A stretch of 64,000 nucleotides of DNA. Source: Cephalotus follicularis (lineage: Eukaryota; Streptophyta; Magnoliopsida; Oxalidales; Cephalotaceae). The notes under the pieces are model-generated. The model saw only the letters and a list, made by a program, of their open reading frames with translations, was not told the origin of the DNA and did not search any database. A program made the position numbers and the translations under genes. The number at the start of each line of letters is the position of its first letter. The first letter of the stretch is position 1. The stretch covers positions 66,267-130,266 of the forward strand of contig BDDD01001610.1 in NCBI GenBank assembly GCA_001972305.1. The letters run 5' to 3'. Shown here one piece after another: positions 36,098 through 48,462 of the stretch.

Positions 36098-37706
36098 AGC
36101 TTCCATGGCCGAGCTGCCAGTCCATGCCTGAGCTGCCATGCCTGAGCTGCCATGCCCGAACAGCCTTGGTGCCGAGCCGCCATGTTTGAGCTGCCACCAC
36201 ACCCGAGCTGCCTTGGGCCGAGCTCACTGATGCGGGCGTCATCCTCTGCCATAGCTCTCCACTGGACCTTGCATGCGTCCTGTGCATGCCAGAAGTACTG
36301 AGGAACTGTGCCAGGGGTGCTGAGGTGAGGCGCTATACTAAGGTGTCGGGGCGCTATTGGTAAGAGCCATGGTGTAGTACTGAGGCGTTAAGGCCTTGCA
36401 CCCTCAGCTCTTCCTTAGTAAGTGTACAGGAGCATGTTATGAGGAACGTAGTTTTCTTGCCCAGTGCGCCTCTTGAGCATATGATAGTGTTAAACGTGTA
36501 TGTGTCGTGCATGTGCTCGTGAGATGACTGCATGCACCATGCATGATGTATGGCGTGCGCCTTGTGCATTGCAGGAAGAAATAAGGAATGGTAAAGAAAA
36601 TATACATGTGTCCCCTGGCATGCACTTAAGAAATGGTTTCTACCCCCGGGGCTAGTATTACATAATGAGAATTGGCTCCGCATGCGCCCACAAAGAATAA
36701 GGAAATCGTTTATGCATGAGCATGCATCCCAGGACAGTTATCTAAGTGATGAATATGGCTATGCATGCGCCATGCAAGTAAATTGGATGTGGGCTTTGTG
36801 CATGAGAATGCTCCATGCACTCTTTTATACTCTAGTCAGGCTACTTGTATGAAATATGGATGTTAAGGAAATGAATATGATAAATGAAATGGACATAGGA
36901 AAGGAAGTATAAGGATGTTGTCCCAGGCAGGTGAGCCCAACTGGGGAGAATTCCGCCGAGCAGGTGAACCCAAGGGGTGAATACCTTGAGGCTGGTGATC
37001 CTCAGGTGAATCCGCCTAAAGGTGAATTCTGCCAGAGGTTATGATCCAAAGGGTGAACCGCCAGAGCACATGAGCAAAGGGCGAATTTCACTCGGCAGGT
37101 GAACCTGGAGGAGAATTCCACGGGCTGGTGAGCATAAAGGTGAACCTTACACACTGACCAGACCATAGGATGACCGGACTAGACTCCTCTGTTAAGTGAT
37201 TGATATGTATGATTTGAGTAGAGTAGCCCGAGGACAAAGGATGATTATGTTATGTTATGGTTTGTGATCTGCATTCATATAGGCATGCATATTTATTTCT
37301 CCTCTGCATTTATTGTTTTTCATCTGGTATGTGCTCGTATATGTGGTAACCTACACAACCCCCAGGGTTGCTGACCCATTCCTTTGAATGGGTCAGGTAC
37401 AGGAACAGGTAGTGGTGGCACATCGCAGCAGCGTCAAGGATAAAGAGTGAAGTAAGTTCCTCCTCCTCGACAGTACGCTTTATGGTTGGATTCTCAAAGA
37501 ATAAATTATGTATTTATTTTATTTTATCTGCTGGTTATAGTTGTGTATTTTTTTTATGTATCGAACTGGGTCTGTACATCCACACATTAAATAAAGGATT
37601 ATGGTTATGATTTATTTAAGTTTTAAATTTTTATGATGATGATGATGATTGTATGAATTGCCATGTGTCGAGTCGTGGGGCCCATCCCACAGTTCGGGGC
37701 GTGACA
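36098..37706 (+). repeat. G3 5' LTR, second part (after the G2 insertion)
   Basis: It opens with the rest of the GAGCTG/CATGCC array (36098-36240), then a GC-mixed block. Next is a degenerate minisatellite of GGTGAACC/GAATTC words (36925-37150), and a U5-like segment near 37370-37450 follows. It ends GGGGCGTGACA before the primer-binding site. A short GAT microsatellite lies at 37634-37650. Confidence 0.85.
36925..37150 (+). repeat. Degenerate GGTGAACC/GAATTCCGCC minisatellite in G3 LTR
   Basis: About seven to nine imperfect units of roughly 25-33 bp built on CAGGTGAACCCAAAGGG and GAATTCCGCC. Reverse-orientation counterparts are at 43000-43215 and 50525-50765 in the G4 LTRs. The family thus carries it in all three copies seen. 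Non-coding. Confidence 0.75.
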
Positions 37707-40700
37707 TGTTTTGGTATCAGAGCCGTACTATTATGGATATGCCAGGATAGGACCCTTGGTAAGTGGAAATAAGATAAATGTGTGGATATTGACCCGTTCT
37801 TTTATCAATCAGAATGGAAGGACGACGAAGTAAGAACATACGAGGAGAGAGGTACGGGCCATCAATGAGACGTACCCATAGAAATAAGGAAAGATAAGAG
37901 GAAGTAAATGTGGCTCATGGAGCCGAAGCTACTGCTCCTACACGACAGGAACCCAGAGGACTTATGAGGAGAATACAGGCGATGATAAGTTAAATGTATG
38001 AGTTATGCAACGCATATGTTAAAAAGGTAAAGCGGAACACTGGTGGAAGATGATTGAGTCTTCCAGTGACCCATACTCTTTGATGCTTTTAAAGTAGAGA
38101 TTGATAAGAGAGAAGCTGAATTTCTAGGGCTGACACAGGAAGAATCTCCCCGTAGTGTTGGTAGCGCAGCAGGAGCTTCAAGGTTGGGAAGGCAATCTCG
38201 TGGTTCTCAGGAGAGAAGACCAGGTCGTGATACACGACGGAGGAGTCAGCGAAGGACGGCTACGCAAGGAGGTTCTTCTAAACCTATCGATGGTGAACAG
38301 GAGTCTGTTGAACCCTGTGTATATTATGGTCACTCTAACCATGTTTCGGATGATTTCTGGTGGAAAGATGGTCGGTGTTAGAGTTGTAGAGCTCCAGACC
38401 ACATCACTGCTCAATGTCCTCAGAACCAGGCCAACACAGGAAACCAAGCAGGACAAGGTTCAAACCGATCACAGGGAAGTTCTAGCAAGGCCTCCCTAGT
38501 ACCAGTTCACGAGGAGACCATGGCAAACAGCCGATGGGACCCGTTCATACGTTACAAGGAAGAGTATATGCTATGGATCAGCAAGCTGCAGGTGGATCAG
38601 CCTCAGTGATTGGAGGTATGGTTTATGTATCTCAGCACTTGGCACGGACATTGATTGATTCAGGCTCCTCTCATTCATATGTTGCTTATCGTTTTATAAG
38701 TCGTATGAATATGGAGTGTGAGCCTTTACCTTTCGTGATAGAGGTCAGCACACCGGTAGGAGAGTCGGCTACCTCCCGGTGGGTGTGTAGATCTTGTACC
38801 ATTGAGATTTTGGGACATGTTCTTCCGGCAGACCTTATAGTGCTGTCCATGGGCGAACTTGATATGATTCTCGGTATGGATTGGCTATCAGAACATTATA
38901 CATATGTGGATTATAATAGGAAGGTTGTAACCTTCCATTTGCCAGGACAGTCTCCGTTCCAGTTTATCGGGACGTTAGAGTATCAACCAGTTTCCATGAT
39001 ATTTGCTTTACAGGCTGACAGACTCTTGAGACAGGGTTGTGCTGCTTACCTGGCGCATGTTACGAAAGATAGTAAATGGACACAGAAGTTGGAGGATGTT
39101 CCTGTGGTTTTCGAATACCCGAATGTATTTCTGGAAGAAGTGACATCCTTACCTCCTGAGAGAGATGTGGAGTAATCTATAGATCTCCTACCAGGAGCAG
39201 CTCCAGTATCGACAGCTCCTTACCGGATGGCCCCTCCTGAGTTAAAGGAATTGAAAGTACAACTACAGGAGTTGTTGGATGAAGGTTTTATCAAACCCAG
39301 TGTATCCCCAAGGGGAGCACCGATCTTGTTTGTGAAGAAGAAAGAAGGATCCTTACGAATGTGTATCGATTACCTGTAGTTGAATAAAGTGATAGTTAAG
39401 AATAAGTATCCATGGGCATATATCGACGATTTGTTCGATTAGCTAAAGGGATCATCAGTGTTTTCTGAGTTGGATCTGAGATTAGGATATCAACAGCTCC
39501 GAATTAGAGTAGAAGATATTCCCAAGACTACTTTCAGATCACGATATGGACAGTATGAATTTGTAGTAATGCCTTTCGGGGTGACCAATGCCCCTGCAGC
39601 ATTTATGAGCTTGATGAACAGGATATTCAGTCCATATCTTGATCAGTTTATTATGGTGTTCATTTATGACATCCTAATATATTCGAATTCCATGGAAGAA
39701 CATGGTGAACACCTACACTTGGCATTACGGACTCTCAGAGATCACCGGTTGTATGTCAAGTTTAAAAAGTGTGAGTTCTGGCTATCAGAGGTGACACTCC
39801 TTGGTCATGTTATATCCAGCGCAGGATTGTCAGTAGATCCCACAAACATTGAAGAAGTAAAGAGCTGGAAACGACCAACTAATGTGATGGAAGTCCGTAG
39901 CTTTCTCGGCTTGGCAGGATACTACCGTCGGTTTGTGGAAGGATTTTCAAAGATAGTTACACCACTGACAAGATTGACACAGAAGAATGTTGCCTTTGTC
40001 TGGGATGATGCTTGTGAGCAGAGTTTTAAAGAATTAAAGCATCGTCTGACTGCTGCGCCAGTCCTTGCCTTACCAGAGGGCAACCAAGGTTTTGTTGTAT
40101 ACAACGACGCATCAGGTAGCGGCATGGGGTGTGTCCTCATACATAATTGAAGAGTGATCGCTTACGCCTCAAGAAACCCAAAGCCCCATGAAGAGAACTA
40201 TCCAACTCATGATCTTGAGTTAGCGGTAATAGTGTTTGCTCTGCGTAAATGGAGGCATTCCTATATGGTAACAAGTTCGAGGTGTACACCAATCACAAGA
40301 TCTTAACGTACCTGTTTTCACAGAAGGACCTGAATGTGAGACAACGAAGATGGATGGAGTTGTTCAATGACTATAATTGTAAAATACAGTACCATCCAGG
40401 CAAGGCTAATGTTGTTGCAGATGCCCTCAGTCGTCGATTGGCTTGCCTAACCATTACTCATATTTAGATACGTCCATGGTTAATGGACCGAATCCATGAA
40501 GCTCAGAGCAAACGATGGAGATCTGCTTAAGATAACTTTGAGCAAAGATGGAGGTTTGAAGACGGATTTCTCTGTACAAGGCGACGGATTAATCCAATGT
40601 GTTCCTAACAATAAAGAACTGAAGAATGAACTGTTGTCACAAGCGCATCGCTCCAGTTTCTCCGTACATCCGGAGAGTACCAAGATGTACCAGGATCTAA

Positions 40701-41932
40701 AGCTGGACTATTGGTGGAACAACATGAAGAGAGAGATAGCAGAGTATGTTGCTTCCTGTTTGACATGCCAACAGGTTAAAGCAAAACACCAAAGACCAGC
40801 AGGATTGTTGCAGCCATTGCCTGTGGCACAGTGGAAATGGGAACACGTAACGATGGATTTTGTGGTAGGACCGCCTGGAACGAGGAATGGTCGTGATGCT
40901 ATATGGGCGATCGTCGATTGCTTTACTACGCCTGAACACTTTCTCGTGATCAAGACGAACTTTTCTCTCACACGGCTAGCAAATTTGTATATTTTTGAAA
41001 TTTTAAGGCTCCATGGAGTACCGATTAGCGTGGTGTCTGACAGAGACACTTATTTTACATTGCGGTTTTAGAGAAAACTACAAGAATCTTTTGGTACTCA
41101 GTTGAATTTTAGCACAGCTTTTCAACCCCAGACTGATGGACAGTCTGAGAGGACCATACAGACACTGGAAGACATGCTATGAGCGTGTATCTTGGATTGG
41201 GGAGGTAGCTGGGAAGACCATCTACCCTTAGTAGAGTTCTCGTACAACAACAGTTTTCACGCCAGTATTGGTATGGCGCCGTTCGAGGCTCCCTATGGAA
41301 GGAAGTGCATAACCCCAATCTGTTGGTTCAAAGTGGGTGAACAGAGTCTTGTGGGACCCAAGCTTGTGCAAGACACAATTGAGAAAGCAAAGGTTATCCG
41401 GAAAAGACTCTGTATAGCACAAAACCGATAGAAAAGCTATGCAAACCACCGCAGGCGAGAGTTGGAGTTCGTTGTGGGCAATCATCTATTTCTTAAAGTC
41501 TCTCCAACTAAAGGAATTATGAGGTTCGGCAAGAAAGGAAAGTTGACCCCTTTGTTTATAGGGCCTTTTTAATCCTTGAGAGAGTGGGCACTGTTGCTTA
41601 TCGACTTGCCTTACCACCCAGCCTGGCGGATGTATACAATGTGTTTCATGTTTCGATGCTGCGGAAGTACCATCCCGACCCTTCTCATGTATTACGATGG
41701 GAGCCTTTGAAGTTGAGAACGGATTTGAGTTTCGAAGAGATACCTATCCAGATTCTCAACCGACAAATTAAGCAATTGAGGAATAAAACCATTTCGTTAG
41801 TGAAGGTATTATGGAAATAACACGGAGTGGAAGAAGCTACCTGGAAAAAAGAAGATGATATGCAGGCTCAATACCCCCAGTTATTTTCATCCTAGGAAAT
41901 CTCGGGACGAGATTTCTGGAAGGAGGGGAGGA
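37707..41932 (+). pseudogene. G3 gag-pol, fossil
   Basis: Plus-strand order: the primer-binding site, then gag from 37813 (MEGRRSKN start region, with a CCHC-type region near 38310-38420). Protease is at 38534-39175 (LIDSGSSHSYVA, ELDMILGMDWL). Reverse transcriptase is at about 39190-39990 ([17 protein letters not shown]). RNase H is about 40080-40440 and the integrase zinc region 40640-40800 ([19 protein letters not shown]). The integrase core spans 40830-41320, a chromodomain-type end is near 41720-41895, and the polypurine tract follows. Heavily broken. It is inverted relative to the G4 gag-pol. Confidence 0.9.
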
Positions 41933-42415
41933 TGTAAGAGTCCTAAATATTATAAAGAATTATTATTGGGCTTTGTAATTATTTTCCTGCCTTTTTGGGC
42001 TGGGTCCGAATTTTATGATGTATTTATTTGGACCTTAATGCAATATAATTTGTGAACTTGGGCTAAAGAGAATATGTTTTTCTCCTTGGGATGGATTTAA
42101 CGTAGTAATTAGATTTTTGGGCTTGTAAGTGGAAAGTCTAATTTGTCCCAAGTGGAAGGAGGCTGGCCCAAGCCCAGCAAAAAGGCCTGCACCCGTAAGA
42201 GCTCTCTCAAGAGTTCTAGACTCCTGCAAGGGTCATTATAAAAAGGAGAAGCAGGCAGGGAGCTACACTTTAGTCATTTCTTACACATTTTTATCTAGAT
42301 AATTCGAGAGAATGAGATAGTGGGAAGAAGGAGACAAAGTGGGTGCTGTCCATGGAGCCCCCATGTCCCCTGCACTCTGATGGTATAAATACCGTTCCCT
42401 GGGAGCAAGGATTTG
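41933..42415 (+). repeat. G3 3' LTR, first part (before the G4 insertion)
   Basis: It starts TGTAAGAGTCCTAAATATTA right after the polypurine tract and follows the 5' LTR (26121-26605) closely, including the TGGGCY array and TATA box (about 42235-42247). It stops at ATTTG where G4 begins. The LTR resumes at 52543 with CTTTG. Confidence 0.9.
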
Positions 42416-45047
42416 TGTCAAGCCCAGAACCATGGGTTGGGCCCCAAGACTCGACACATGGCAATACGTACAATCATCATCATCATAATAATTAACCATG
42501 AAAAAATTTAAACTTAAATAAATCATAAACATAATTCTTTATTTAATGTGTGGATATACAGACCCAGTTCAAAACATATAAAATACACTGCTATAAACCA
42601 GCAGATAATAAAAATAAATACATAATTTATTCTTCGAGAATCCAACCATAAAGCGTACTGTCGAGGAGGAGGATCTTACTTCGCTCTTTATCGTTGACGC
42701 TGCTGCGATGTGCCACCACGACCTGTTCCTATACCTGGCCGATTCAAAAGAATGGGTCAGCAACCCAGGGGGTTGTGTAGGTTACCACATATACGGGCAC
42801 ATACCAGAGGAACAACCAATAAAATCAGAGGATAAATAATAATAATACATGCACATCATGAAGGCATACCACAATCCATAACATAACATCATCATACTTT
42901 GTCCTCGAACTACTCTACTCAAATCATACACATCAATCACTTTACAGAGGAGTCTAGTCCGGTCATCCTATGGTATGGTCAGTGTGTAAGGTTCACCTTT
43001 AGGCTCACCTGCTTGCGGAATTCTCCTCCATGTTCACCTGCCGAGTGGAATTCGCCCTTTGCTCACCTGCTCTGGCGGTTCACCCTTTGGATCACCAGCT
43101 TTGGCGGAATTCACCTTTAGGTTCACCATTAGGCGGATTCGCCTGAGGATCACCTACCTCACGGTATTCACCCCTTGGGTTCACCTGCCCGATGGAATTC
43201 TCCCCAGTTGGACTCACCTGCCTGGGACATCATTTATGTTTCCTTTCCTATGTCCATTCCATTTAACATATTCATTTCCTTTCCTATTCTCCTTTCTTTC
43301 CTTTAACATTTATATTCTATTCATTAAGCCTGACCAAGGCATAAAAGAGTATACAATTCCTTCCCATGTTCAAACCCACATCGCTGCTTGGCGCTCAGCA
43401 CGCATGCATGGCGCATGCATGTCACCAATTTCTTTAATTACGCTACCCAAGGAAATGCCTACATGCACATATCCAATTCCCTTCTCTTCTCGGTGCATAC
43501 AGTCTTCACACCAACACTTGCACAGCACAAGCACGTTTAACACCATTACATGCTCAAGAGGCGCACCAGGCAAAGAAGTTGCATTCCTTAAAGCACACCC
43601 TTGGATACTTACTAAGGAAGAGCTCAGGTGTGCAATGCCTTTACGCCTCAGCACTGAACATAGCACTGTACCATGGCTCTTACCAGTAGCGCCTCAACAT
43701 CTCAATATAGTGCCTCATCTCAGCACCTCTGGCGCATTTCCTCAGCACCTCTGGCATGCACAGGACGCATGCAAGGTCCAGTGGAAAGCTATGGCCGAGG
43801 ATGATGCCTACATCAGTGAGCTTAGCACCGCAGCAATGGCTCCTCGAATACAAGAGCTGGGCACCAAGGTAGCTCAGCATGGTGGTAGCTCAGGCATGGC
43901 AGCTCAGGCATGGTGGCAGCTCAGGCATGCACTGGAGGGGAGCTCGGGCCTTGGCTTGGGGAGCTCAAGCCTTGGCATGGGGAGCTCGACCTTCACCTCT
44001 GGCATACTGTCCTGGCTTATACTTGATTTCTCGGTAGCCCAGGCACTAGCAAAGAAGCTCGACGCAGGCATAGCATGGATGCGTAGGCATTATCCAGCAT
44101 ACTTGAAGACATGCATAGAGTACATCGGCAATGGGGGACTGCTCGGCGTTTGTCGGCGAGGAGCTCGGGGGGCAGTGATGATTGGATCCACAACCGGGGG
44201 AGCTTGGTTTCCTCTTATGGTGTCTCTGCAACCAGCGTCTTTGTGCACATATACACTATTTGCGCAATAGGGATGCACAGCCTTTTTGCTAAACGGTTCC
44301 CCGCTCCAGGACGCGCCCCACATGTCTTCCACGGCATCCAGGGACCAATTACACTTTTTTCTACTTTGCCAAACAAATAACAATAATGCAAACACACAAC
44401 ACACAAACAACAAAGCAATAACACAATACACACGACAAACATTCTGGTAGGCACTCGGACATGGAGCAACCTACCTGGGGTAAAGGTTGAAAACAGAGAT
44501 AATTCTGGACTTCCTTTGGTTGAGGACTGCTACACTTTAGCTTTGCCAATTCTCCTTCTTCCTTGCACAATCCTTCTCCCAGGGAATGGGTATTTATACC
44601 ATCGGAGTGCAGGGGACATGGGGGCTCCATGGACAGCACCCACGTTGTCTCCTTCTTCCCACTCTCTCATTCTCCTGAATTCTCTAGATAAATGGTGTGC
44701 AAGAAATTGCCAAAGTGTGTCTCATAGGCCTCATTCTCCTTTTATTAAAAGAAATAGAAGCATCCAGAATTCTTGAGAGAATTGTTACGGGTGCAGGCCT
44801 CTGCTTGGCTTGGGCCAGCCTTCACCCTCTTGGGCCAAAATAAACTTTCCACATTAAGGCCCAATAAGTCAATTACTACATTAAATCCAGTCCAAGGAGA
44901 AAAACATATTCTCTTTAGCCCAAGTTCACAAATTATATTCCATTAAGTCCAAAATAAATACATCATATAATTCAGGCCCGGCCCAAAAGGTGGGAAAATT
45001 ATTACAAAGCCCAATAATAATATTTAATAATATTTATGGATTTTACA
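42416..45047 (-). repeat. G4 3' LTR (2632 bp)
   Basis: It starts TGTCAAGCCCAG and ends GATTTTACA on the plus strand. It carries the reversed GGTGAACC minisatellite (43000-43215), an AGCTC/GGCATGG array (43865-43990), and GGCCCA words near its right end. A 403-codon open frame on the plus strand (43059-44270) runs antisense through these repeats and is not regarded as a gene. Confidence 0.9.
43865..43990. repeat. AGCTC/GGCATGG short-unit array in G4 LTR
   Basis: AGCTC words occur at 43871, 43887, 43901, 43918, 43941, 43962 and 43983. Spacings are 14-17 bp, then 21-23 bp, with intervening GGCATGG or GCCTTGG. The counterpart in the other LTR is at 51410-51530, and relatives are in G3 at 27225-27400 and 36098-36240. 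It lies about 1.06-1.18 kb from the LTR start. Confidence 0.7.
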
Positions 45048-48000
45048 TCCTCCCCTCCTTAGAGAAATCTCATCCCGAGATTTCCTAGGTTGAAAATAAC
45101 TTGGGGTATTTAGCCTGCATATCATCTTCTCTTTCCTAGGTAGCTTCTTCCACTCTGTGGTATTGCCACAATACCTTCACTAACGGAATGGTTTTATTCC
45201 TCAACTGCTTGATCCGTCGGTCAAGAATCTGGATAGGTTTATCTTTAAAACTCAAATCCGTTCTCAACTCCAGTGGCTCCCATCGTAAAACGTGAGAAGG
45301 GTCAAGATGGTACTTCCGCAGCATTGAAATGTGAAACACATTGTGCACATCCGCCAGGCTGGGTGGTAAGGCAAGTCAATAAGCAACAGTGCCCACTCTC
45401 TCAAGGATCTCAAAAGGTCCTATAAACCAAGGGGTCAACTTTCATTTCTTGCCGAACCTCATAATTCCATTAGTCGGGGAGACTTTAAGAAATACATGAT
45501 TGCCCACAGCGAACTCCAACTCTCACCTGCGGTGGTCTGCTAAGCTTTTCTCTTGACTTTGTGCTGTACGGAGTCTTTCCCGGATAACCTTTGCTTTCTC
45601 AATTGTGTCTTGCACAAGCCTGGGTATTACAAGACTCTATTCACCCACTTCGAACCAACAGATCGGGGTTCTGCATTTTCTTCCATAAACAGCCTCGAAT
45701 GGTGCCATACCAATACTGGCGTAAAAACTATTGTTGTACGAGAACTCTACTAATGGTAGATGGTCTTCCCAACTACCTCCCTAATCCAAAACACATGCCC
45801 ATAGCATGTCTTCCAGAGTCTGAATGGTCCTCTCAAACTGTCCATCAGTCTGGGGATGAAAAGTTGTGCTAAAGTTCAACTAAGTACCAAAAGCTTCTTA
45901 CAGTTTTCTCCAAAACCACGACGTAAAACGAGGGTCTCTGTCAGACACCACGCTGAGTGGTACTCCATGGAGCCTTACAATTCCAGCAATATACATATTT
46001 GATAGCCGTGTGAGTGAAAAATTCGTCTTGATCGCGAGAAAATGCGCAGATTTAAAAAAGCGATCGACGATTACCCATATAGCATCACGGCCATTCCTCG
46101 TTCTAGGCAGCCCTGTCACAAAATCCATCGTTAAGTGTTCCCATTTCCACTATGCCATCGGCAATGGCTACAACAATCCTGCTGGTCTTTGGTGTTTTGC
46201 TTCAACCTATTGGCACGTCAAAAAGGCAGCAACATACTCTGCTATCTCTCTCTTCAGGTTATTCCACCGATAGTCTAGCTTTAGGTCCCGGTACATCTTG
46301 GTACTCCCCGGATGTACGGAGAAACTGGAGCGATGTGCTTGTGACAACAGTTCATCCTTCAGCTCTTTGTTGTTAGGAACACATATTCTGTCCTGATATC
46401 GGATTAATCCGTCACCTTGTACGGAGAAATCAGGTTTCAAACCTCCATCTTCGCTCAACGATGTCTTAAGCAAATCTCCATCGCTGCTTTGAGCTTCACG
46501 TATTAGGTCCATTAGCCATGGATGTGTCTGAATATGAGCAATGGTTAGGCAAGCTAATCGATGACTAAGGGCGTCTACAACAACATTAGCTTTGCCTGGA
46601 TGGTACTGTATTTCACAGTTATAGTCATTGAGAAACTTCATCCATCTTCGTTGTCTCATATTCAGGTCCTTCTGTGAGAATAAGTACTTTAGGCTCTTGT
46701 GATCAGTGTACACCTCGAACTTTGTACCATATAGATAATGCCTCCATTTACGCAAAGCGAACACTATCGCAGCTAACTCAAGATCATGATTGGGATAGTT
46801 CTCTTCATGGGGCTTTAACTTCCTTGAGGCTTAAGCGATCACTATTCCATTTTGCATAAGGACATATCCCAGACCACTGCCTGATGCATCGCTGTATACT
46901 ACAAATCCTTCATTGCCCTCTGGTAAGGCTAGGACTAGCGCAGTAGTCAGGCGATGCTTTAACTCTTGGAAACTCTGTTCGCAAGCATCATCCCAAACAA
47001 AAGCCACATTCTTCTGCGTCAATCAGGTCATAGGGGTAGCTATTTTTGAAAATTCTTCCACAAAATGGCGGTAGTATCCTGCCAAGCCGAGAAAGCTCTG
47101 GACTTCTGTCACATTAGTTGGTCGTTTCCAGCTCTTCACTGCTTCAATCTTTGTAGGATCTACTGGCAATCCTATGCTGGATATAACATGACCAAGGAAT
47201 GTTACCTCTGACAACCAGGCTTCACACTTGCTAAACTTGGCATACAACTGGTGGTCTCTTAGAGTCTGTAATGCCAAGTGCAGGTGTTCACCATGTTCTT
47301 CCATGGACTTCGAATATATCAAAATGTCATCGATAAACACCACTATAAACTGATCAAGATATGAACTGAATACCCTTTTCATTAAACTCATAAATGCTGC
47401 AGGGGCGTTGGTCACCCCGAAAGGCATTACTACGAATTCGTAGTGTCCATATCGTGATCTGAAAGAAGTCTTGGTAATATCCTTCGCTCTAACTCTGAGC
47501 TAGTGATATCCTGATCTCAGATCCTACTTAAAGAACACTGATGATCCCTTTAGTTGATCGAACAAATTGTCGATATACGCCCATGGATACTTGTTCTTAA
47601 CTGTCACTTTATACAACTGCCGGTAATCGATACACATTCGTAAGGATCCTTCTTTCTTCTTCACAAACAAGACCGGTTCTCCCCATGGGGATACACTGGG
47701 TCTGATAAAACCTTCATCCAACAACTCCTGTAATTGTACTTTAAATTCCTTTAACTCAGGAGGGGCCATCCGGTAAGGAGCTGTCGATACTGGAGCTATT
47801 CCTGGTAGGAGATCTATAGAAAACTCCACATCTCTCTCAGGAGGTAAGGATGTCAGTTCTTCCAGAAATACATTCGAGTATTCGCAAACCACAGGAACAT
47901 CCTCCAACTTCGGTGTCCATTTACTGTCATCCGTAACATGCGCCAGGTAAGCAGTACAAACGTGTCTCAAGAGTCTGTCAGCCTGAAAAGCAGATATCAT

Positions 48001-48462
48001 GGAAACTGGATGATGCTCTAACGTTCTGATAAACTGGAACGGAGACTATACTGGAAAATGGAAGGTTAAAACCTTCATATTAAAGTCCAAATATGCATAA
48101 TGTTCTGACAGACAATCCATACCAAGAATCATATCAAGTTCACCCATCGGCAGTACAATAAGGTCAGCTGGAAAAACATGTCCACAAATATCAATGGCAC
48201 AAGATCTACACACCCGCCGGGAGGTAACCGACTTTCCTACCGGTGTGCTGACCTCTATCATAAAAGGTAAAGGCTCGGGCTCCACATTCATACGACTTAT
48301 AAAATGAGGAGCAACATATGATAGGGATGAGCCTGGATCAATCAAAGTCCGTGCCAAAAGCTGAGATACATGAACCATACCTCCAATCACTGAAGGTGAT
48401 CCAGCTGCAGCTCGCTTATCCATAGCATAAACTCTTCCTTGTACTGTAGGTACGGATCCCAT
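45048..48462 (-). pseudogene. G4 protease and pol, fossil
   Basis: Protease is at 48046-48462 (LARTLIDPGSSLSYVA, GELDMILGMD). Reverse transcriptase is at 47023-48000 ([46 protein letters not shown]). RNase H is about 46560-47022 ([27 protein letters not shown]-type region). The integrase zinc region is about 46210-46350 and the core 45760-46128. The chromodomain-type tail is at 45060-45348 (VEEAT, HISMLRKYHLDPSHV). It is the closest relative in the window of the G3 pol, lying inverted to it. Broken. Confidence 0.9.

Noticed and set aside
43059-44270. 403-codon open frame on the plus strand, one of the longest in the window
   Set aside because: It runs antisense through LTR minisatellites of G4. 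Its composition follows the repeats, no family is recognisable, and the equivalent region of the other LTR (50596-51696) does not keep one open frame. Fortuitous.
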